DNA of 64,000 nucleotides from Desulfitibacter alkalitolerans DSM 16504 (GTDB taxonomy: Bacteria; Bacillota; DSM-16504; Desulfitibacterales; Desulfitibacteraceae): positions 1 to 64,000 of the forward strand of contig NZ_KK211103.1 in the NCBI RefSeq assembly GCF_000620305.1, read 5' to 3'. The translations under genes and the position numbers were made by a program. Positions 19,836-28,915 of this stretch are shown in pieces. Numbering within the stretch: the first letter of the stretch is position 1; the number at the start of each line of letters is the position of its first letter. The notes below the pieces were generated by a model. It was not told the DNA's origin. It did no database searches and saw only the letters and a list, made by a program, of their open reading frames with translations.

Positions 19836-20120
19836 TTATTTAAGACTAGTTGATCTTTCAGTATGGGATCCGTGACCTTTAAAAGTCCTGGTTGGCGCAA
19901 ATTCGCCCAGCTTATGTCCCACCATGTCCTCGGTAATGTAAACAGGTATATGCTTGCGTCCATCATGAACGGCTATTGTATGACCTACCATTTGAGGAAA
20001 AATAGTAGAACTTCTTGACCAGGTCTTAATTACCTTTTTATCACCTTTTTCATTGATGGCATCAATTTTCTTTAACAATTTTGGATCACAAAAGGGACCC
20101 TTCTTTAGAGATCTGCCCAT
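19836..20120 (-). CDS. rpsS: 30S ribosomal protein S19
   Basis: S19 in the head of the small subunit. The ATG at 20120 gives 94 residues starting [18 protein letters not shown], the family's usual start, with GGGGG about 9 bases upstream; a TTG three codons earlier was rejected. [24 protein letters not shown] is conserved. Confidence 0.97.
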   Translation of the reverse strand: MGRSLKKGPFCDPKLLKKIDAINEKGDKKVIKTWSRSSTIFPQMVGHTIAVHDGRKHIPVYITEDMVGHKLGEFAPTRTFKGHGSHTERSTSLK

Positions 20121-20147
20121 TAGTGACAACCCCCTTTCCTAAAGCCT

Positions 20148-20975
20148 TTAAGCATTCCTACGTTTTACAATATATTTGTCTGACGGTTTATTCTTCTTCC
20201 TTGTCTTTGCTCCAAGCGCCGGTTTACCCCAAGGTGTAACTGGATTACGACCTATTGGTGATCTACCTTCACCACCACCATGTGGGTGATCAACAGGGTT
20301 CATTACTACACCACGAACAACTGGTCTTTTTCCTAACCAGCGAGATCTGCCTGCTTTTCCAATGGTAATATTCTCGTGAGTAAGATTACCAACCTGACCT
20401 ATAGTTGCTCTACATCTTACGTGGACTAACCTTACTTCTCCAGATGGCAATCTCACATGTGCATAGCTTCCCTCTTTTGCCATAAGCTGTGCAGAGGCTC
20501 CAGCGGATCTAACCATCTGTGCACCTTTACCTTCTTTTAATTCAATGTTGTGGATTATACTACCAACAGGAATATTTTGCAGTGGTAGACAATTACCAAC
20601 TTTAATATCAGATTCTGGACCTGACTCTATTTTATCTCCAACCTTTAAACCATTTGGTGCTAGAATATATCTTTTTTCTCCATCTGCATAATTTACAAGT
20701 GCTATATTTGCAGAACGATTTGGATCATATTCAATGGTAGCTACAGTTGCTGGAATACCATCCTTATTCCTTTTGAAATCAATTATTCTATAAGCCCTCT
20801 TATGACCGCCGCCCCTGTGTCTAACTGTTATTCTACCCTGGGCATTACGGCCAGAATTTTTTCTTAAGGGAGCTAACAGACTTTTTTCTGGCTTATCCGT
20901 TGTGATTTCTTCAAAGGTTGAAACAGTCATCTGACGTCTACCAGGAGAGGTTGGCTTAAATTTCTTGATACCCAT
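20148..20975 (-). CDS. rplB: 50S ribosomal protein L2
   Basis: L2 is required for subunit association and peptidyl transferase activity. The 275 residues include the RNA-binding domain ([21 protein letters not shown]) and the C-terminal [26 protein letters not shown] segment containing the conserved His. Standard place between rplW and rpsS. Confidence 0.98.
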   Translation of the reverse strand: MGIKKFKPTSPGRRQMTVSTFEEITTDKPEKSLLAPLRKNSGRNAQGRITVRHRGGGHKRAYRIIDFKRNKDGIPATVATIEYDPNRSANIALVNYADGEKRYILAPNGLKVGDKIESGPESDIKVGNCLPLQNIPVGSIIHNIELKEGKGAQMVRSAGASAQLMAKEGSYAHVRLPSGEVRLVHVRCRATIGQVGNLTHENITIGKAGRSRWLGKRPVVRGVVMNPVDHPHGGGEGRSPIGRNPVTPWGKPALGAKTRKKNKPSDKYIVKRRNA

Positions 20976-20992
20976 GAATATCCCTCCTTATT

Positions 20993-21280
20993 TTATAGTC
21001 CTTCAATAATCTCAATTTTGTCTCCCTCTTTTAAGGTAACAATTGCTTTCTTACGAGTAGGAGTTTTACCAATAAAACGTCCCATTCTTCTATTTTTACC
21101 CTTCACTTTAAGGGTATTAACTCTTTCCACAGTTACATTAAATATCTTTTCAACGGCATTTGCAATTTCTACCTTGTTAGCTTTATTATCAACAATAAAA
21201 GTGTATTTGCTGTCAGCCATTAAATCAGTAGTTTTTTCAGAGATAACAGGTTTAATAATAATGTCATGAGGATTACGCAT
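20993..21280 (-). CDS. rplW: 50S ribosomal protein L23
   Basis: L23 at the tunnel exit, the docking site for trigger factor and SRP. The 95 residues start [21 protein letters not shown] and contain [24 protein letters not shown]. The start codon overlaps the rplD stop (TAATG), suggesting coupled translation. Confidence 0.97.
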   Translation of the reverse strand: MRNPHDIIIKPVISEKTTDLMADSKYTFIVDNKANKVEIANAVEKIFNVTVERVNTLKVKGKNRRMGRFIGKTPTRKKAIVTLKEGDKIEIIEGL

Positions 21281-21906
21281 TATGCCAACACCTCCTCAAC
21301 CTTTGCAACAGCATCCTTGGTCATGATTAATTTCTCATGGTTTACAAGATCATAAACATTGATGTTGTTTGAATTTATTACATTTACACCTGCAATGTTT
21401 CTAATGGACTTAGTAACATTATCGTCCTTTTCGGCAATAATTACTAATGTTTTTACGCCTGTATTGTTTAGTGCTTTTAGTATATTTACCATTTCCTTTG
21501 TTTTTGGTGCTTCAAAGGAAAGTTGGTCTAATACAATAAATTTATCGTCCTTTACCTTGGATGAAAATGCAGATTTTAAAGCCACTCTTTTTAATTTTCT
21601 TGGCACACTATAGCTATAGTCTCTTGGTTTTGGCCCAAAGATTATTGAACCACCTCTCCACAAGGGAGAACGTATTGTTCCAACTCTAGCCCTACCTGTA
21701 CCCTTTTGTCTCCATGGTTTTTTCCCGCCGCCTCTTACTTCTCCCCTGCTCTTAGTGGAGTGAGTTCCTCTTCTAAGATTTGCAAGGTGATTTACCACAA
21801 CCTGATGTACAGCAGCTTGATTTATATTGGCAGCAAAAATACTGTCATTTAATTCTAAATCTCCAACTTGTTGGCCTTGGACATTATAGATTGCTACAAC
21901 GGGCAT
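21280..21906 (-). CDS. rplD: 50S ribosomal protein L4
   Basis: L4 binds 23S rRNA and extends a loop into the exit tunnel; in E. coli it also regulates the S10 operon. The 208 residues include [30 protein letters not shown], the tunnel-extension region, and a Rossmann-like C-terminal half. GGAGG precedes the ATG. Confidence 0.97.
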   Translation of the reverse strand: MPVVAIYNVQGQQVGDLELNDSIFAANINQAAVHQVVVNHLANLRRGTHSTKSRGEVRGGGKKPWRQKGTGRARVGTIRSPLWRGGSIIFGPKPRDYSYSVPRKLKRVALKSAFSSKVKDDKFIVLDQLSFEAPKTKEMVNILKALNNTGVKTLVIIAEKDDNVTKSIRNIAGVNVINSNNINVYDLVNHEKLIMTKDAVAKVEEVLA

Positions 21907-21934
21907 TGCACTGCCTCCTTTCCCAACAGAATTA

Positions 21935-22567
21935 TTACTTGGTCTTTACTGAATTCTTTACATAAACTAAACCTTTACTAGGACCAGGAACGGCTCCCTT
22001 AACTAACAACAGATTCTCACCTGGAAAAACCTTTACTATTTCCAGATTCAAGGTTGTCACCTTTTCGCCACCCATGCGCCCTGGCATTTTTCGACCCTTA
22101 AAGACCCTGGCTGGGCCTTTGGCACTTAATGAACCAGTACCCCTATGGTATTTTGAACCATGGCTTGTTGGACCTCTGCCAAAATTATGCCTCTTGATTG
22201 AACCAGCAAAGCCTTTACCTTTTGACTTGGCAGTAACATCTACCTTGTCTCCAGGATTAAATATTTCAACATTTATTGCCTGCCCAACCTCATACTGGTC
22301 TACATTATCAATTCTAAATTCTTTAATATATTTAAAGACCTTATTGTTTCCTGCCTTTGCAAAGTGACCCTTCATGGGTTTATTCACTCTATTTGGCTTT
22401 GCTTCATAAAACCCTACTTGAATAGCATTATATCCATCTGTTTCCACAGTTTTTTTCTGAAGGACTATACATGGACCTGCAGCTATCACAGTAACTGGCA
22501 CAACTTCACCTGTATCTTGGAACACCTGAGTCATACCCTTTTTAATTCCTAAAATAGCGTTGGACAT
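21935..22567 (-). CDS. rplC: 50S ribosomal protein L3
   Basis: L3 is an assembly initiator near the peptidyl transferase centre. The 210 residues start MSNAILGIKKGMTQVFQDTGEVVPVTVI. The internal loop region GSKYHRGTGSLSAKGPARVFKGRKMPGRMGG includes the Gln/Lys-rich extension normal for the family. A GGGGGTG site precedes the ATG. Confidence 0.98.
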   Translation of the reverse strand: MSNAILGIKKGMTQVFQDTGEVVPVTVIAAGPCIVLQKKTVETDGYNAIQVGFYEAKPNRVNKPMKGHFAKAGNNKVFKYIKEFRIDNVDQYEVGQAINVEIFNPGDKVDVTAKSKGKGFAGSIKRHNFGRGPTSHGSKYHRGTGSLSAKGPARVFKGRKMPGRMGGEKVTTLNLEIVKVFPGENLLLVKGAVPGPSKGLVYVKNSVKTK

Positions 22568-22585
22568 TTTCTACACCCCCTTTTA

Positions 22586-22894
22586 CTAAAGTTTTATTTC
22601 GATGTCTACGCCAGCCGGCAAGTCAAGACGCATTAATGCATCTACTGTTTTAGGTGTAGGTTCGTTTATATCAATGAGTCTTTTATGAGTCCTCATTTCA
22701 AACTGTTCCCTTGAATCCTTGTTGACGTGGGGAGACCTCAAAATTGTATATATATTTTTCTCAGTAGGAAGTGGAATAGGTCCAGATACATTAGCACCGG
22801 TCCTCTTTGCAGTTTCTACAATTCTTTGAGACGATTGATCAAGGAGCTGATGATCAAAAGCCTTAAGGCGAATTCTAATTTTATTTTTTGCCAT
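22586..22894 (-). CDS. rpsJ: 30S ribosomal protein S10
   Basis: S10, also NusE in transcription antitermination. The 102 residues include [30 protein letters not shown] and [23 protein letters not shown]. It is the first gene of the S10 cluster. AGGAGGA precedes the ATG. The 209-bp gap to tuf contains the tuf terminator and a likely promoter and leader, so rpsJ seems to start its own transcript. Confidence 0.98.
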   Translation of the reverse strand: MAKNKIRIRLKAFDHQLLDQSSQRIVETAKRTGANVSGPIPLPTEKNIYTILRSPHVNKDSREQFEMRTHKRLIDINEPTPKTVDALMRLDLPAGVDIEIKL

Positions 22895-22907
22895 TTTCTA
22901 TTCCTCC

Positions 22908-23030
22908 TAACGCCCGATTGTATTACGGACAATTCTCAGCGAAAATTTCCTGTCCTTTTGGCAGCAACCTTTCACTTCATCGCATATCTTTTTATATTAG
23001 CTAGTATATATATAGAATAAAACGGTATTA
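22908..23030 (-). promoter_or_regulatory. probable rpsJ promoter and structured leader
   Basis: Between the tuf terminator and rpsJ, the minus strand has an AT-rich block with TATATATAC and TAATAT-type -10 candidates, then about 100 bases of leader. In the leader, GGACA and TGTCC flank a sequence able to fold (about 22930-22958). It is a plausible start point for the S10 transcript. The exact promoter boxes are not certain. Confidence 0.35.
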
Positions 23031-23066
23031 AAGGGAATAGAATAATTGCCCTATTCTATTCCCTGT
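23031..23066 (-). terminator. terminator after tuf
   Basis: AGGGAATAGAATA at 23032-23044 and its complement TATTCTATTCCCT at 23052-23064 form a 13-bp stem with a short loop. On the minus strand it is followed by a T-rich stretch. It separates tuf from the S10 cluster. Confidence 0.75.
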
Positions 23067-23103
23067 ATTACTCTTTAAGTGTTGCCTGAAATATTTTAAA
23101 AAA

Positions 23104-24309
23104 TTAGTCGGTAATTATTTCAGAAACAACGCCTGCACCAACAGTTCTTCCACCTTCTCTAATTGCAAATCTCAGTCCTGGTTCAATGGCTATTGGTGTA
23201 ATCAAGGAAATCTCCATTTTAATGTTATCTCCAGGCATTACCATCTCTACTCCTTCTGGTAATGCAATAATGCCTGTCACATCTGTTGTTCTAAAGTAAA
23301 ACTGTGGTCTGTACCCTGAGAAAAATGGTGTGTGTCTTCCACCTTCTTCTTTACTTAAAACGTATACTTCTGAACTGAATTTTGTTAATGGCTTGATTGA
23401 GCCTGGCTTTGCTAATACCTGACCTCTTTCAATTTCTTGTCTGTCTACTCCTCTTAACAAACAGCCCACGTTGTCTCCTGCTTCTGCATAGTCTAGTAGC
23501 TTACGGAACATTTCTACTCCTGTTACTACTGTCTTTCTTGGCTGCTCTGTTAATCCTACTATTTCTACTTCGTCTTGTACTTTTACCTGGCCTCTTTCTA
23601 CTCTTCCTGTTGCCACTGTCCCACGACCTGTAATGCTAAATACGTCTTCTACCGGCATCAAGAATGGCTTATCCTTGTCTCTTTCTGGTGTTGGGATATA
23701 GCTGTCTACTGCATCCATTAGGTCATTTATCTTGCTGCACCATTCACAACTGTTTTCTCCACATCCACATTCTAATGCTTTTAATGCTGAGCCTGGTATT
23801 ACTGGTATGTCGTCTCCAGGAAATTCGTATTCGCTTAGTAGTTCTCTTACTTCCATTTCTACTAGCTCCATTAATTCTTCGTCATCTACCATGTCTGCTT
23901 TGTTCAAAAATACTACTATATATGGTACTCCTACCTGTCTTGCCAGCAATATGTGCTCTCTTGTCTGTGGCATTGGTCCATCTGCTGCACTTACTACCAG
24001 AATGGCTCCATCCATCTGGGCTGCTCCTGTTATCATGTTCTTTACATAGTCAGCGTGTCCTGGACAGTCAACGTGGGCATAGTGTCTGTTATCTGTTTCG
24101 TATTCCACGTGGGCTGTACTGATTGTTATGCCTCTTTCTCTTTCTTCTGGCGCATTGTCAATTTGATCATATGCTGTTGCTACTGCTCCACCTTTTTTTG
24201 ATAGGCATACTGTTATTGCTGCTGTTAATGTTGTCTTCCCATGGTCTACGTGACCTATTGTTCCTACGTTAACGTGGGGTTTGGTCCTCTCAAATTTTTT
24301 CTTGGCCAT
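23104..24309 (-). CDS. tuf: elongation factor Tu
   Basis: EF-Tu delivers aminoacyl-tRNA to the ribosome. The 401 residues show the GTPase P-loop GHVDHGKTT, the switch regions (RERGITI and DCPGHADY), NKAD for guanine recognition, and the C-terminal beta domains. A short Cys-rich insertion ([11 protein letters not shown], about residue 184) is present in the GTPase domain. The gene starts the cluster here: rpsL, rpsG and fusA are not upstream. Instead there is a 690-bp gene-free region with extensive inverted repeats. Confidence 0.98.
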   Translation of the reverse strand: MAKKKFERTKPHVNVGTIGHVDHGKTTLTAAITVCLSKKGGAVATAYDQIDNAPEERERGITISTAHVEYETDNRHYAHVDCPGHADYVKNMITGAAQMDGAILVVSAADGPMPQTREHILLARQVGVPYIVVFLNKADMVDDEELMELVEMEVRELLSEYEFPGDDIPVIPGSALKALECGCGENSCEWCSKINDLMDAVDSYIPTPERDKDKPFLMPVEDVFSITGRGTVATGRVERGQVKVQDEVEIVGLTEQPRKTVVTGVEMFRKLLDYAEAGDNVGCLLRGVDRQEIERGQVLAKPGSIKPLTKFSSEVYVLSKEEGGRHTPFFSGYRPQFYFRTTDVTGIIALPEGVEMVMPGDNIKMEISLITPIAIEPGLRFAIREGGRTVGAGVVSEIITD

Positions 24310-24328
24310 TTTTAAAATCCTCCCTTTC

Positions 24329-24674
24329 GTATCTCGTGGTCAGGGCTGTAAAGCCCTGTAACCACGGTGTTTTTTACATCAGCTACATGTAGTTGATGTG
24401 CCGCATTTATTCCACGGTCCTCTTGACAATGAGCCTCCACCGGCATGTCTGCAGGCATCACCGGCATCCCCCATGCCAGAGCATGGTTGATGCCTGGCGG
24501 ATCAGCCTAACATGCCGGTACTCATTGTCAAGAGGCTTTCGCGGCATAAACGCTACTGATTTACATGGGCTACTTGGACTACTATGACTACACACCACGA
24601 GATTACATAGTAGTCCATGTGAAAATCATCTACATCGACTACTTTAACTACTATGTTTTATAATCACGAGATAC
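24329..24674 (-). repeat. 346-bp inverted-repeat structure in the tuf leader
   Basis: It is bounded by perfect 10-bp inverted repeats: GTATCTCGTG at 24329-24338 and CACGAGATAC at 24665-24674, with an extra internal CACGAGAT at 24596-24603. Inside are four hairpins. One is at 24335-24366. A near-perfect 22-bp palindrome is at 24377-24398. A 117-bp nested hairpin lies at 24419-24535, with outer arm CCTCTTGACAATGAG perfectly complementary to 24521-24535 and inner arms CCGGCATGT and AGGCATCA. The fourth, at 24576-24616, has 11-bp arms GGACTACTATG/CATAGTAGTCC. No credible ORF is present. It ends next to the tuf ribosome binding site. It may be a MITE-like insertion or a structured 5' leader. Confidence 0.75.
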
Positions 24675-24843
24675 CTTAAATTACGCTCTTAACTTATACT
24701 AAATAAATACATTATCCCACAGCCTACACTTTATTAGCCATAAACATCAGCAAATAAGGAGCTGTATAAGTCCTAGGTTTATCTCATATGTACTGTCCAG
24801 CATTATTCTATAATATTTCAAATTGCCTGTCAAATATATACAT

Positions 24844-24877
24844 AATTGCAATACTAATTATAAATTGCAATATTAAT
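24844..24877. repeat. pair of 15-bp direct repeats upstream of PadR gene
   Basis: AATTGCAATACTAAT at 24844-24858 and AATTGCAATATTAAT at 24863-24877 differ at one base and start 19 bp apart, about two helical turns. They lie upstream of the promoter of the PadR-fetAB operon and could be a tandem binding site for a regulator that I cannot identify. Confidence 0.4.
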
Positions 24878-24922
24878 AAAAGATACATTACTGAATATTC
24901 ATCACTAATTTGCATCACTAAC

Positions 24923-24976
24923 TTGACATTTTGCTAAAATTAGTTTATTGTTATCTAAAATCGTTATCGGTTATCG
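24923..24976 (+). promoter_or_regulatory. promoter and GTTATC repeats upstream of PadR gene
   Basis: TTGACA at 24923-24928 and TATTGT at 24946-24951 are 17 bp apart, a credible sigma-A promoter for the plus-strand operon. Three GTTATC units follow at 24950, 24963 and 24970, overlapping or just after the -10. They are candidates for an autoregulatory PadR operator; this is inference. Confidence 0.5.
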
Positions 24977-25000
24977 TAAAAAGAAGGTGAAAATATATAT

Positions 25001-25318
25001 ATGAAAGAAAATAAGGTTTTAAGAAAACTCTTTTTAGGATTTATTCAAACCCACATCCTGCTGCATGCAGAAAAAGAACCTATATATGGTCAATGGCTAA
25101 TTGAAGAACTAAGAAGTCACGGCTACGAAATTAGTCCTGGCACACTATATCCTATACTACACAATTTGAAAGATCAGGGTTTATTAGAAGTAGGCATGGA
25201 GACGGTAGAAGGCAAACAAAGAAAGTACTACAGTATAACCCATAAAGGCAGTATGGTTTTGAAAAATGCTAAAACCAAGGTTCTTGAACTAGCAAGGGAG
25301 TTGATGGAAGATGACTGA
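25001..25318 (+). CDS. PadR-family transcriptional regulator
   Basis: A 105-residue winged-helix regulator of the PadR type. It shows GFIQTHILLHAEKEPIYGQWLIEEL, the recognition segment EISPGTLYPILHNLKDQGLLE and the wing GKQRKYYSITHKG. It lacks the long C-terminal dimerisation domain, so belongs to the short subgroup. Its last codons overlap the ABC ATPase gene by 8 bp, so it is the first gene of a three-gene operon and probably a repressor of it. The inducing ligand is unknown. Confidence 0.9.
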   Translation: MKENKVLRKLFLGFIQTHILLHAEKEPIYGQWLIEELRSHGYEISPGTLYPILHNLKDQGLLEVGMETVEGKQRKYYSITHKGSMVLKNAKTKVLELARELMEDD

Positions 25319-26000
25319 TATGCTATCTAATATAATGAAAATAAACAAAAACCCTGAAACCCTTTTTACTATTCAAAATGTCACTTATAAACATATCCTC
25401 TCTATTGAACAGCTGGAAATATCTAAAGGGGTAACTTGCATTTTAGGTGAAAGTGGTGCAGGAAAAAGTACTTTTTTAAAGCTGTTAAACAATTTAATAA
25501 GCCCAGATCAGGGTCAAATTATCTTTAAAAATCAAGTTTTGGAATCAATGGATCCTCTGGACTTACGGCAAAGGATTGTAATGTTAATGCAATCCCCAGT
25601 AATTTTTTCTGGTACTGTCAGGGACAATTTGCTGTTTGGTTTAAGGGTTGCAGAAAAAAACATGGCCCATGATAATAAATTGTTAGATATTCTAAAATGG
25701 CTTGAGCTAGAAAAGATTTCTTTAGATGCTGATGCGGTTCTTTTGTCTGGAGGCGAGAAACAGCGCATTTGCATGGGACGTCTAACGTTAATGGACCCAG
25801 AAGTTTTTCTCTTGGATGAACCTTCAGCGGCCTTAGATGAAAAAAACCAGGAGTTGATTATTAATAGAATCACCCAGCATGCAAGGGACAATGATAGGGA
25901 TTTAATCATGATTCTCCATTCTGAACAGATAGGCAGAAAATATAGCGACTGTCTAATTCATTTTAAAAAGGACTTTTCAATTGTCAAGGAGGTATTGTAA
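25311..26000 (+). CDS. ABC transporter ATPase, FetA-like
   Basis: ATP-binding subunit of 229 residues with Walker A GESGAGKST, Q-loop, signature LLSGGEKQR, Walker B VFLLDEPSAALD and the switch His in ILHSE. It pairs with the downstream FetB-like membrane protein; the two genes overlap at TAATG. In E. coli FetAB is reported to export iron and help against oxidative stress. The substrate here is inferred from that pairing only. Starting ATG overlaps the PadR gene. Confidence 0.85.
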   Translation: MTDMLSNIMKINKNPETLFTIQNVTYKHILSIEQLEISKGVTCILGESGAGKSTFLKLLNNLISPDQGQIIFKNQVLESMDPLDLRQRIVMLMQSPVIFSGTVRDNLLFGLRVAEKNMAHDNKLLDILKWLELEKISLDADAVLLSGGEKQRICMGRLTLMDPEVFLLDEPSAALDEKNQELIINRITQHARDNDRDLIMILHSEQIGRKYSDCLIHFKKDFSIVKEVL

Positions 26001-26791
26001 TGGAGGAGCAGGTTGTTAATATTGGTATTGGAAATTTATTACTGGCTTATGTCTTTTGGCTTTTCCTATTGCTTTTATTTTATAAGACCAAAATAAATAA
26101 AGAGCGGGAACTGGTTATTGGCACTGTCAGAATGACAATTCAGTTAATCTTAATGGGGTTTTTATTGGATTATATATTTAAAAATCAAAACTGGATGATA
26201 ACTATTTTAATCTTAAGTTTAATGCTATCCTTTGCGGTTTATAATGTTTTTGGCAGAACTAAAATTCCCTTAAGCAGGGCAATGCAGAAGGTCATTGCAG
26301 TTTCAATAGTGGTAGGCACCTGCTTCTCCATATTTTATTTTTTGTTAGTTATTCTAGCCCTGCAGCCCTGGTATGACGCTCGTTACTTTATACCCATTGC
26401 CGGCATGATTATAGGCAATTCCATGTCAGGCATATCCCTGGGTGTAGAACGCTTAGTTCACGGTATGATTAACAGGCGTGAACTAATTGAGGGAACCCTT
26501 GCTTTAGGCGCATCACCAGCTGCAGCTTCCATGGAAATTGTCCAGGATGCCTATAACGCTGCAATACTGCCCAGCATAAATTCAATGATGGGTATGGGCA
26601 TTGTATTTTTACCAGGTTTAATGACGGGACAAATTTTAGCCGGCATATCACCCAATACTGCCATTGCCTATCAGATAGCCATTATGTTAGCTATTGTAGG
26701 AAGCGTGGGTTTGTCTGTTTTTATATTAGTTCAATTGGGCTACAGAACTTTCTTTAACAAACGTGCCCAGCTTATGTTAAAAAACATTTGA
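26000..26791 (+). CDS. FetB-like (UPF0014) membrane permease
   Basis: A 263-residue membrane protein of the UPF0014/FetB family with about six or seven hydrophobic segments. The family blocks PIAGMIIGNSMSGISLGVERL and EGTLALGASPAAASMEIVQDAYNAAILPSINSMMGMGIVFLPGLMTGQILAG are clear. It would form the channel of the FetAB-like exporter. AGGAGGT precedes the ATG, which overlaps the ATPase stop. No strong terminator is evident; an AT-rich imperfect hairpin lies at about 26853-26890. Confidence 0.88.
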   Translation: MEEQVVNIGIGNLLLAYVFWLFLLLLFYKTKINKERELVIGTVRMTIQLILMGFLLDYIFKNQNWMITILILSLMLSFAVYNVFGRTKIPLSRAMQKVIAVSIVVGTCFSIFYFLLVILALQPWYDARYFIPIAGMIIGNSMSGISLGVERLVHGMINRRELIEGTLALGASPAAASMEIVQDAYNAAILPSINSMMGMGIVFLPGLMTGQILAGISPNTAIAYQIAIMLAIVGSVGLSVFILVQLGYRTFFNKRAQLMLKNI

Positions 26792-26908
26792 AGTGCCCTG
26801 CCTTATAACTCTGGACGATTCAGCTATAAAGCTTTTAAATAAAGAACGTCATAAGATAAAATAATTAAATAATTATTCTTTTATAAGACAAAAGAACCGT
26901 CATGAGTC

Positions 26909-28018
26909 TTATAGTTTGATGACTTGCTTTAGTGTGGTATATTTATCCATAACTTCAAGGTCAGGATTAACACCTATGCCAGGCCCTGTTGGCACATCAA
27001 TAGTTCCATCAGCATTGATGACAGCAGGTATATCTACAATATCTTCTGCAAAGTATCTCTTGGATGCTGAGGTATCACCTGGTATTGTAAAGTTTGGCAG
27101 AGCTGCCAGGGCCAGGTTTTGGGCACGACCAATTCCTGTTTCCAGCATGCCGCCGCACCAGACTGGAAGCCCTAAATCAGCACAAATATCATGGAGCTTA
27201 ATGGACCTTGTCAAGCCGCCAACACGTCCTACCTTGATATTAATAATTTTGCAGCTGCCAAGTTCATGGGCTTTTCTTGCATCGTCCGGATTAAGAATGC
27301 TTTCATCCAGACAAATGGGTGTTTTTAATTCTTTTTGCAAGGCTGCATGGTCAATTATGTCATCATGACTTAGAGGTTGCTCAATCATCATTAAACCCAA
27401 GTCTTCCATTTCCTTAAAAAGTTCAATGTCATCTAGTGTATAAGCTGAATTAGCATCTGCCATTAAAAGTATATTAGGAAATTTCTTGCGCACTTCCCTT
27501 AACATTTCCAGATCCCAATTGGGCTTGATTTTTACTTTTATTCTCTGGTATTTCTCTTCTAAATAGCCTTCTATCAGCTCAACAAGCTTTGGAATGCTAT
27601 CCTGGATGCCTATACTGACTCCCGTTCCTATTTTTTCTTTAACCCCACCTATCAAATTTACTAGGGGCTGTTGATGCTGCCTGCCATATAAATCCCATAC
27701 AGCTCCCTCAAAACCTGCCTTGGCCATTGGATGACCCTTTACAACTTCAAATCTATCTGATAATTCCTGGGGAGTACTCCAATTATTCTTATTGGCAATG
27801 GGAATTAAAAAATCCTTAATTACATGCAGGGATGTACCGAGGGTTTCATAGCTATAGCCGGGAAATTCAGATGCCACAACCTCTCCATATCCATCTAGTC
27901 CTTCACTGTGAATTCCAATAATAAGTGCTTTGCGTACCTCATCTCTGCCAAAACTGGTTTCAAAGTAGCTGAGCAAGGGCAATTCAACCTGCCGGATCTC
28001 TACCTTTTCTATCTTCAA
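26909..28018 (-). CDS. o-succinylbenzoate synthase / N-succinylamino acid racemase
   Basis: An enolase-superfamily enzyme of the MenC/NSAR group, 369 residues. The N-terminal capping domain is followed by a TIM barrel with the expected catalytic and metal residues: KVKIKP (second Lys acid/base), Asp in ADAN, Glu in IEQP, Asp in LDES and Lys in INIKVGR. No menB, menD, menE or menF lies nearby. The start overlaps the adjacent GNAT gene by 4 bp. That pairing is known from NSAR systems that convert D- to L-amino acids through N-succinyl intermediates, so racemase is more likely than menaquinone synthesis. The N-succinyl hydrolase expected for that pathway is not here. Confidence 0.85.
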   Translation of the reverse strand: MKIEKVEIRQVELPLLSYFETSFGRDEVRKALIIGIHSEGLDGYGEVVASEFPGYSYETLGTSLHVIKDFLIPIANKNNWSTPQELSDRFEVVKGHPMAKAGFEGAVWDLYGRQHQQPLVNLIGGVKEKIGTGVSIGIQDSIPKLVELIEGYLEEKYQRIKVKIKPNWDLEMLREVRKKFPNILLMADANSAYTLDDIELFKEMEDLGLMMIEQPLSHDDIIDHAALQKELKTPICLDESILNPDDARKAHELGSCKIINIKVGRVGGLTRSIKLHDICADLGLPVWCGGMLETGIGRAQNLALAALPNFTIPGDTSASKRYFAEDIVDIPAVINADGTIDVPTGPGIGVNPDLEVMDKYTTLKQVIKL

Positions 28019-28845
28019 GACAATTGTCCCCCTTTAACCAAAATATAGGTTGCTTTTTTATCTGTAATATTGTTTAGACAGTTTATATAATAGCCTCTGT
28101 CAAAATAGTGGCATAAGGCATTTCTTAAAGCCAAGCGCCATTTTAGAGCTAAATCTTTATTATCTTTTTTTAGCTTTTGAAAACCTACTGGTATGTCAAG
28201 CAGTACTGCTTTTTCTGCTTTAAATTCTCTAATTAATGGCTCTGGACCATTGGTGCCTGGTATAAGTTCAAGTACTTTAAAAGCTTCCCCAGGCATTTTA
28301 ATATCTTTTCCTCCAATAATATCCTTAACTCTGTTAGTATTTATATGCCATTCAACTAGTAATCTATCAGATGGCAATCCCCTATTTAGCTCATCAAGCA
28401 TTTCTCCATAATGGTTTATATAATATGTAGTGGATATACCTCCCAGCTTGGTGAAGTTTAGCTTTGCATTTGCTGCCTCAAGGGGATCAAATGTCCAATT
28501 AATTATATCTATTCCTTTAGTAAGAACACCTTCCCTTTGGGCCAGCTTCATTTTATATCCTAGGCCCATGCCTCTATACTGGGGAAGAACTGCAAGAATA
28601 TGGGAGCAAAAAATTGGCTTGTTTTGATGGTTTAAGCCAACAAAGCCATAGGAGAAGCCTATCATTTCCCCGCCATGGAAGGCCCCTACCACCAGCCCTC
28701 CATTTCTATGGGCTGTAAAAAGCTGGTGATCAGGAATCACTTCCTCCATATCCTTAAGGCCCCAGGTTTTAGCTTGAACTGTATGACAGGCACGGAATTC
28801 TTTCATTTCCGTTAAGGGGCGTATTATAATAGCATTTTCATCCAT
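28015..28845 (-). CDS. GNAT-family N-acyltransferase (COG3375-like)
   Basis: A 276-residue protein with a GNAT acyl-CoA-binding fold in its first half. The CSHILAVLPQYRGMGLGYKMK segment holds the Q/RxxGxG/A pyrophosphate loop, followed by INWTFDPLEAANAKLNFTKLGG. The second half is typical of the COG3375 group. It overlaps the NSAR/OSBS gene by 4 bp. By analogy with characterised NSAR operons it may N-succinylate D-amino acids with succinyl-CoA. The acyl donor and substrate cannot be read from the sequence. GGGAG precedes the ATG. Confidence 0.8.
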   Translation of the reverse strand: MDENAIIIRPLTEMKEFRACHTVQAKTWGLKDMEEVIPDHQLFTAHRNGGLVVGAFHGGEMIGFSYGFVGLNHQNKPIFCSHILAVLPQYRGMGLGYKMKLAQREGVLTKGIDIINWTFDPLEAANAKLNFTKLGGISTTYYINHYGEMLDELNRGLPSDRLLVEWHINTNRVKDIIGGKDIKMPGEAFKVLELIPGTNGPEPLIREFKAEKAVLLDIPVGFQKLKKDNKDLALKWRLALRNALCHYFDRGYYINCLNNITDKKATYILVKGGQLS

Positions 28846-28915
28846 CCAAAATTCTCCCTTTCATAAATCTTTGACCGCTAGTTTAACTATATCACAGCAG
28901 CAGGCTTAACACTCC

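Noticed and set aside
23104-24309. Long plus-strand open frames opposite tuf
   Set aside because: They are Leu/Ser/Cys-rich, have no ribosome binding sites, and mirror the highly biased codons of the EF-Tu gene on the other strand.
24335-24366. tRNA-like or terminator element before tuf
   Set aside because: The CGTGGT...ACCACG hairpin has no T-run on the minus strand and cannot form a cloverleaf.
26909-28018. Menaquinone-pathway menC
   Set aside because: No other men gene is nearby, and the overlapping GNAT gene points to the N-succinylamino acid racemase context. The alternative is kept in the annotation but not preferred.
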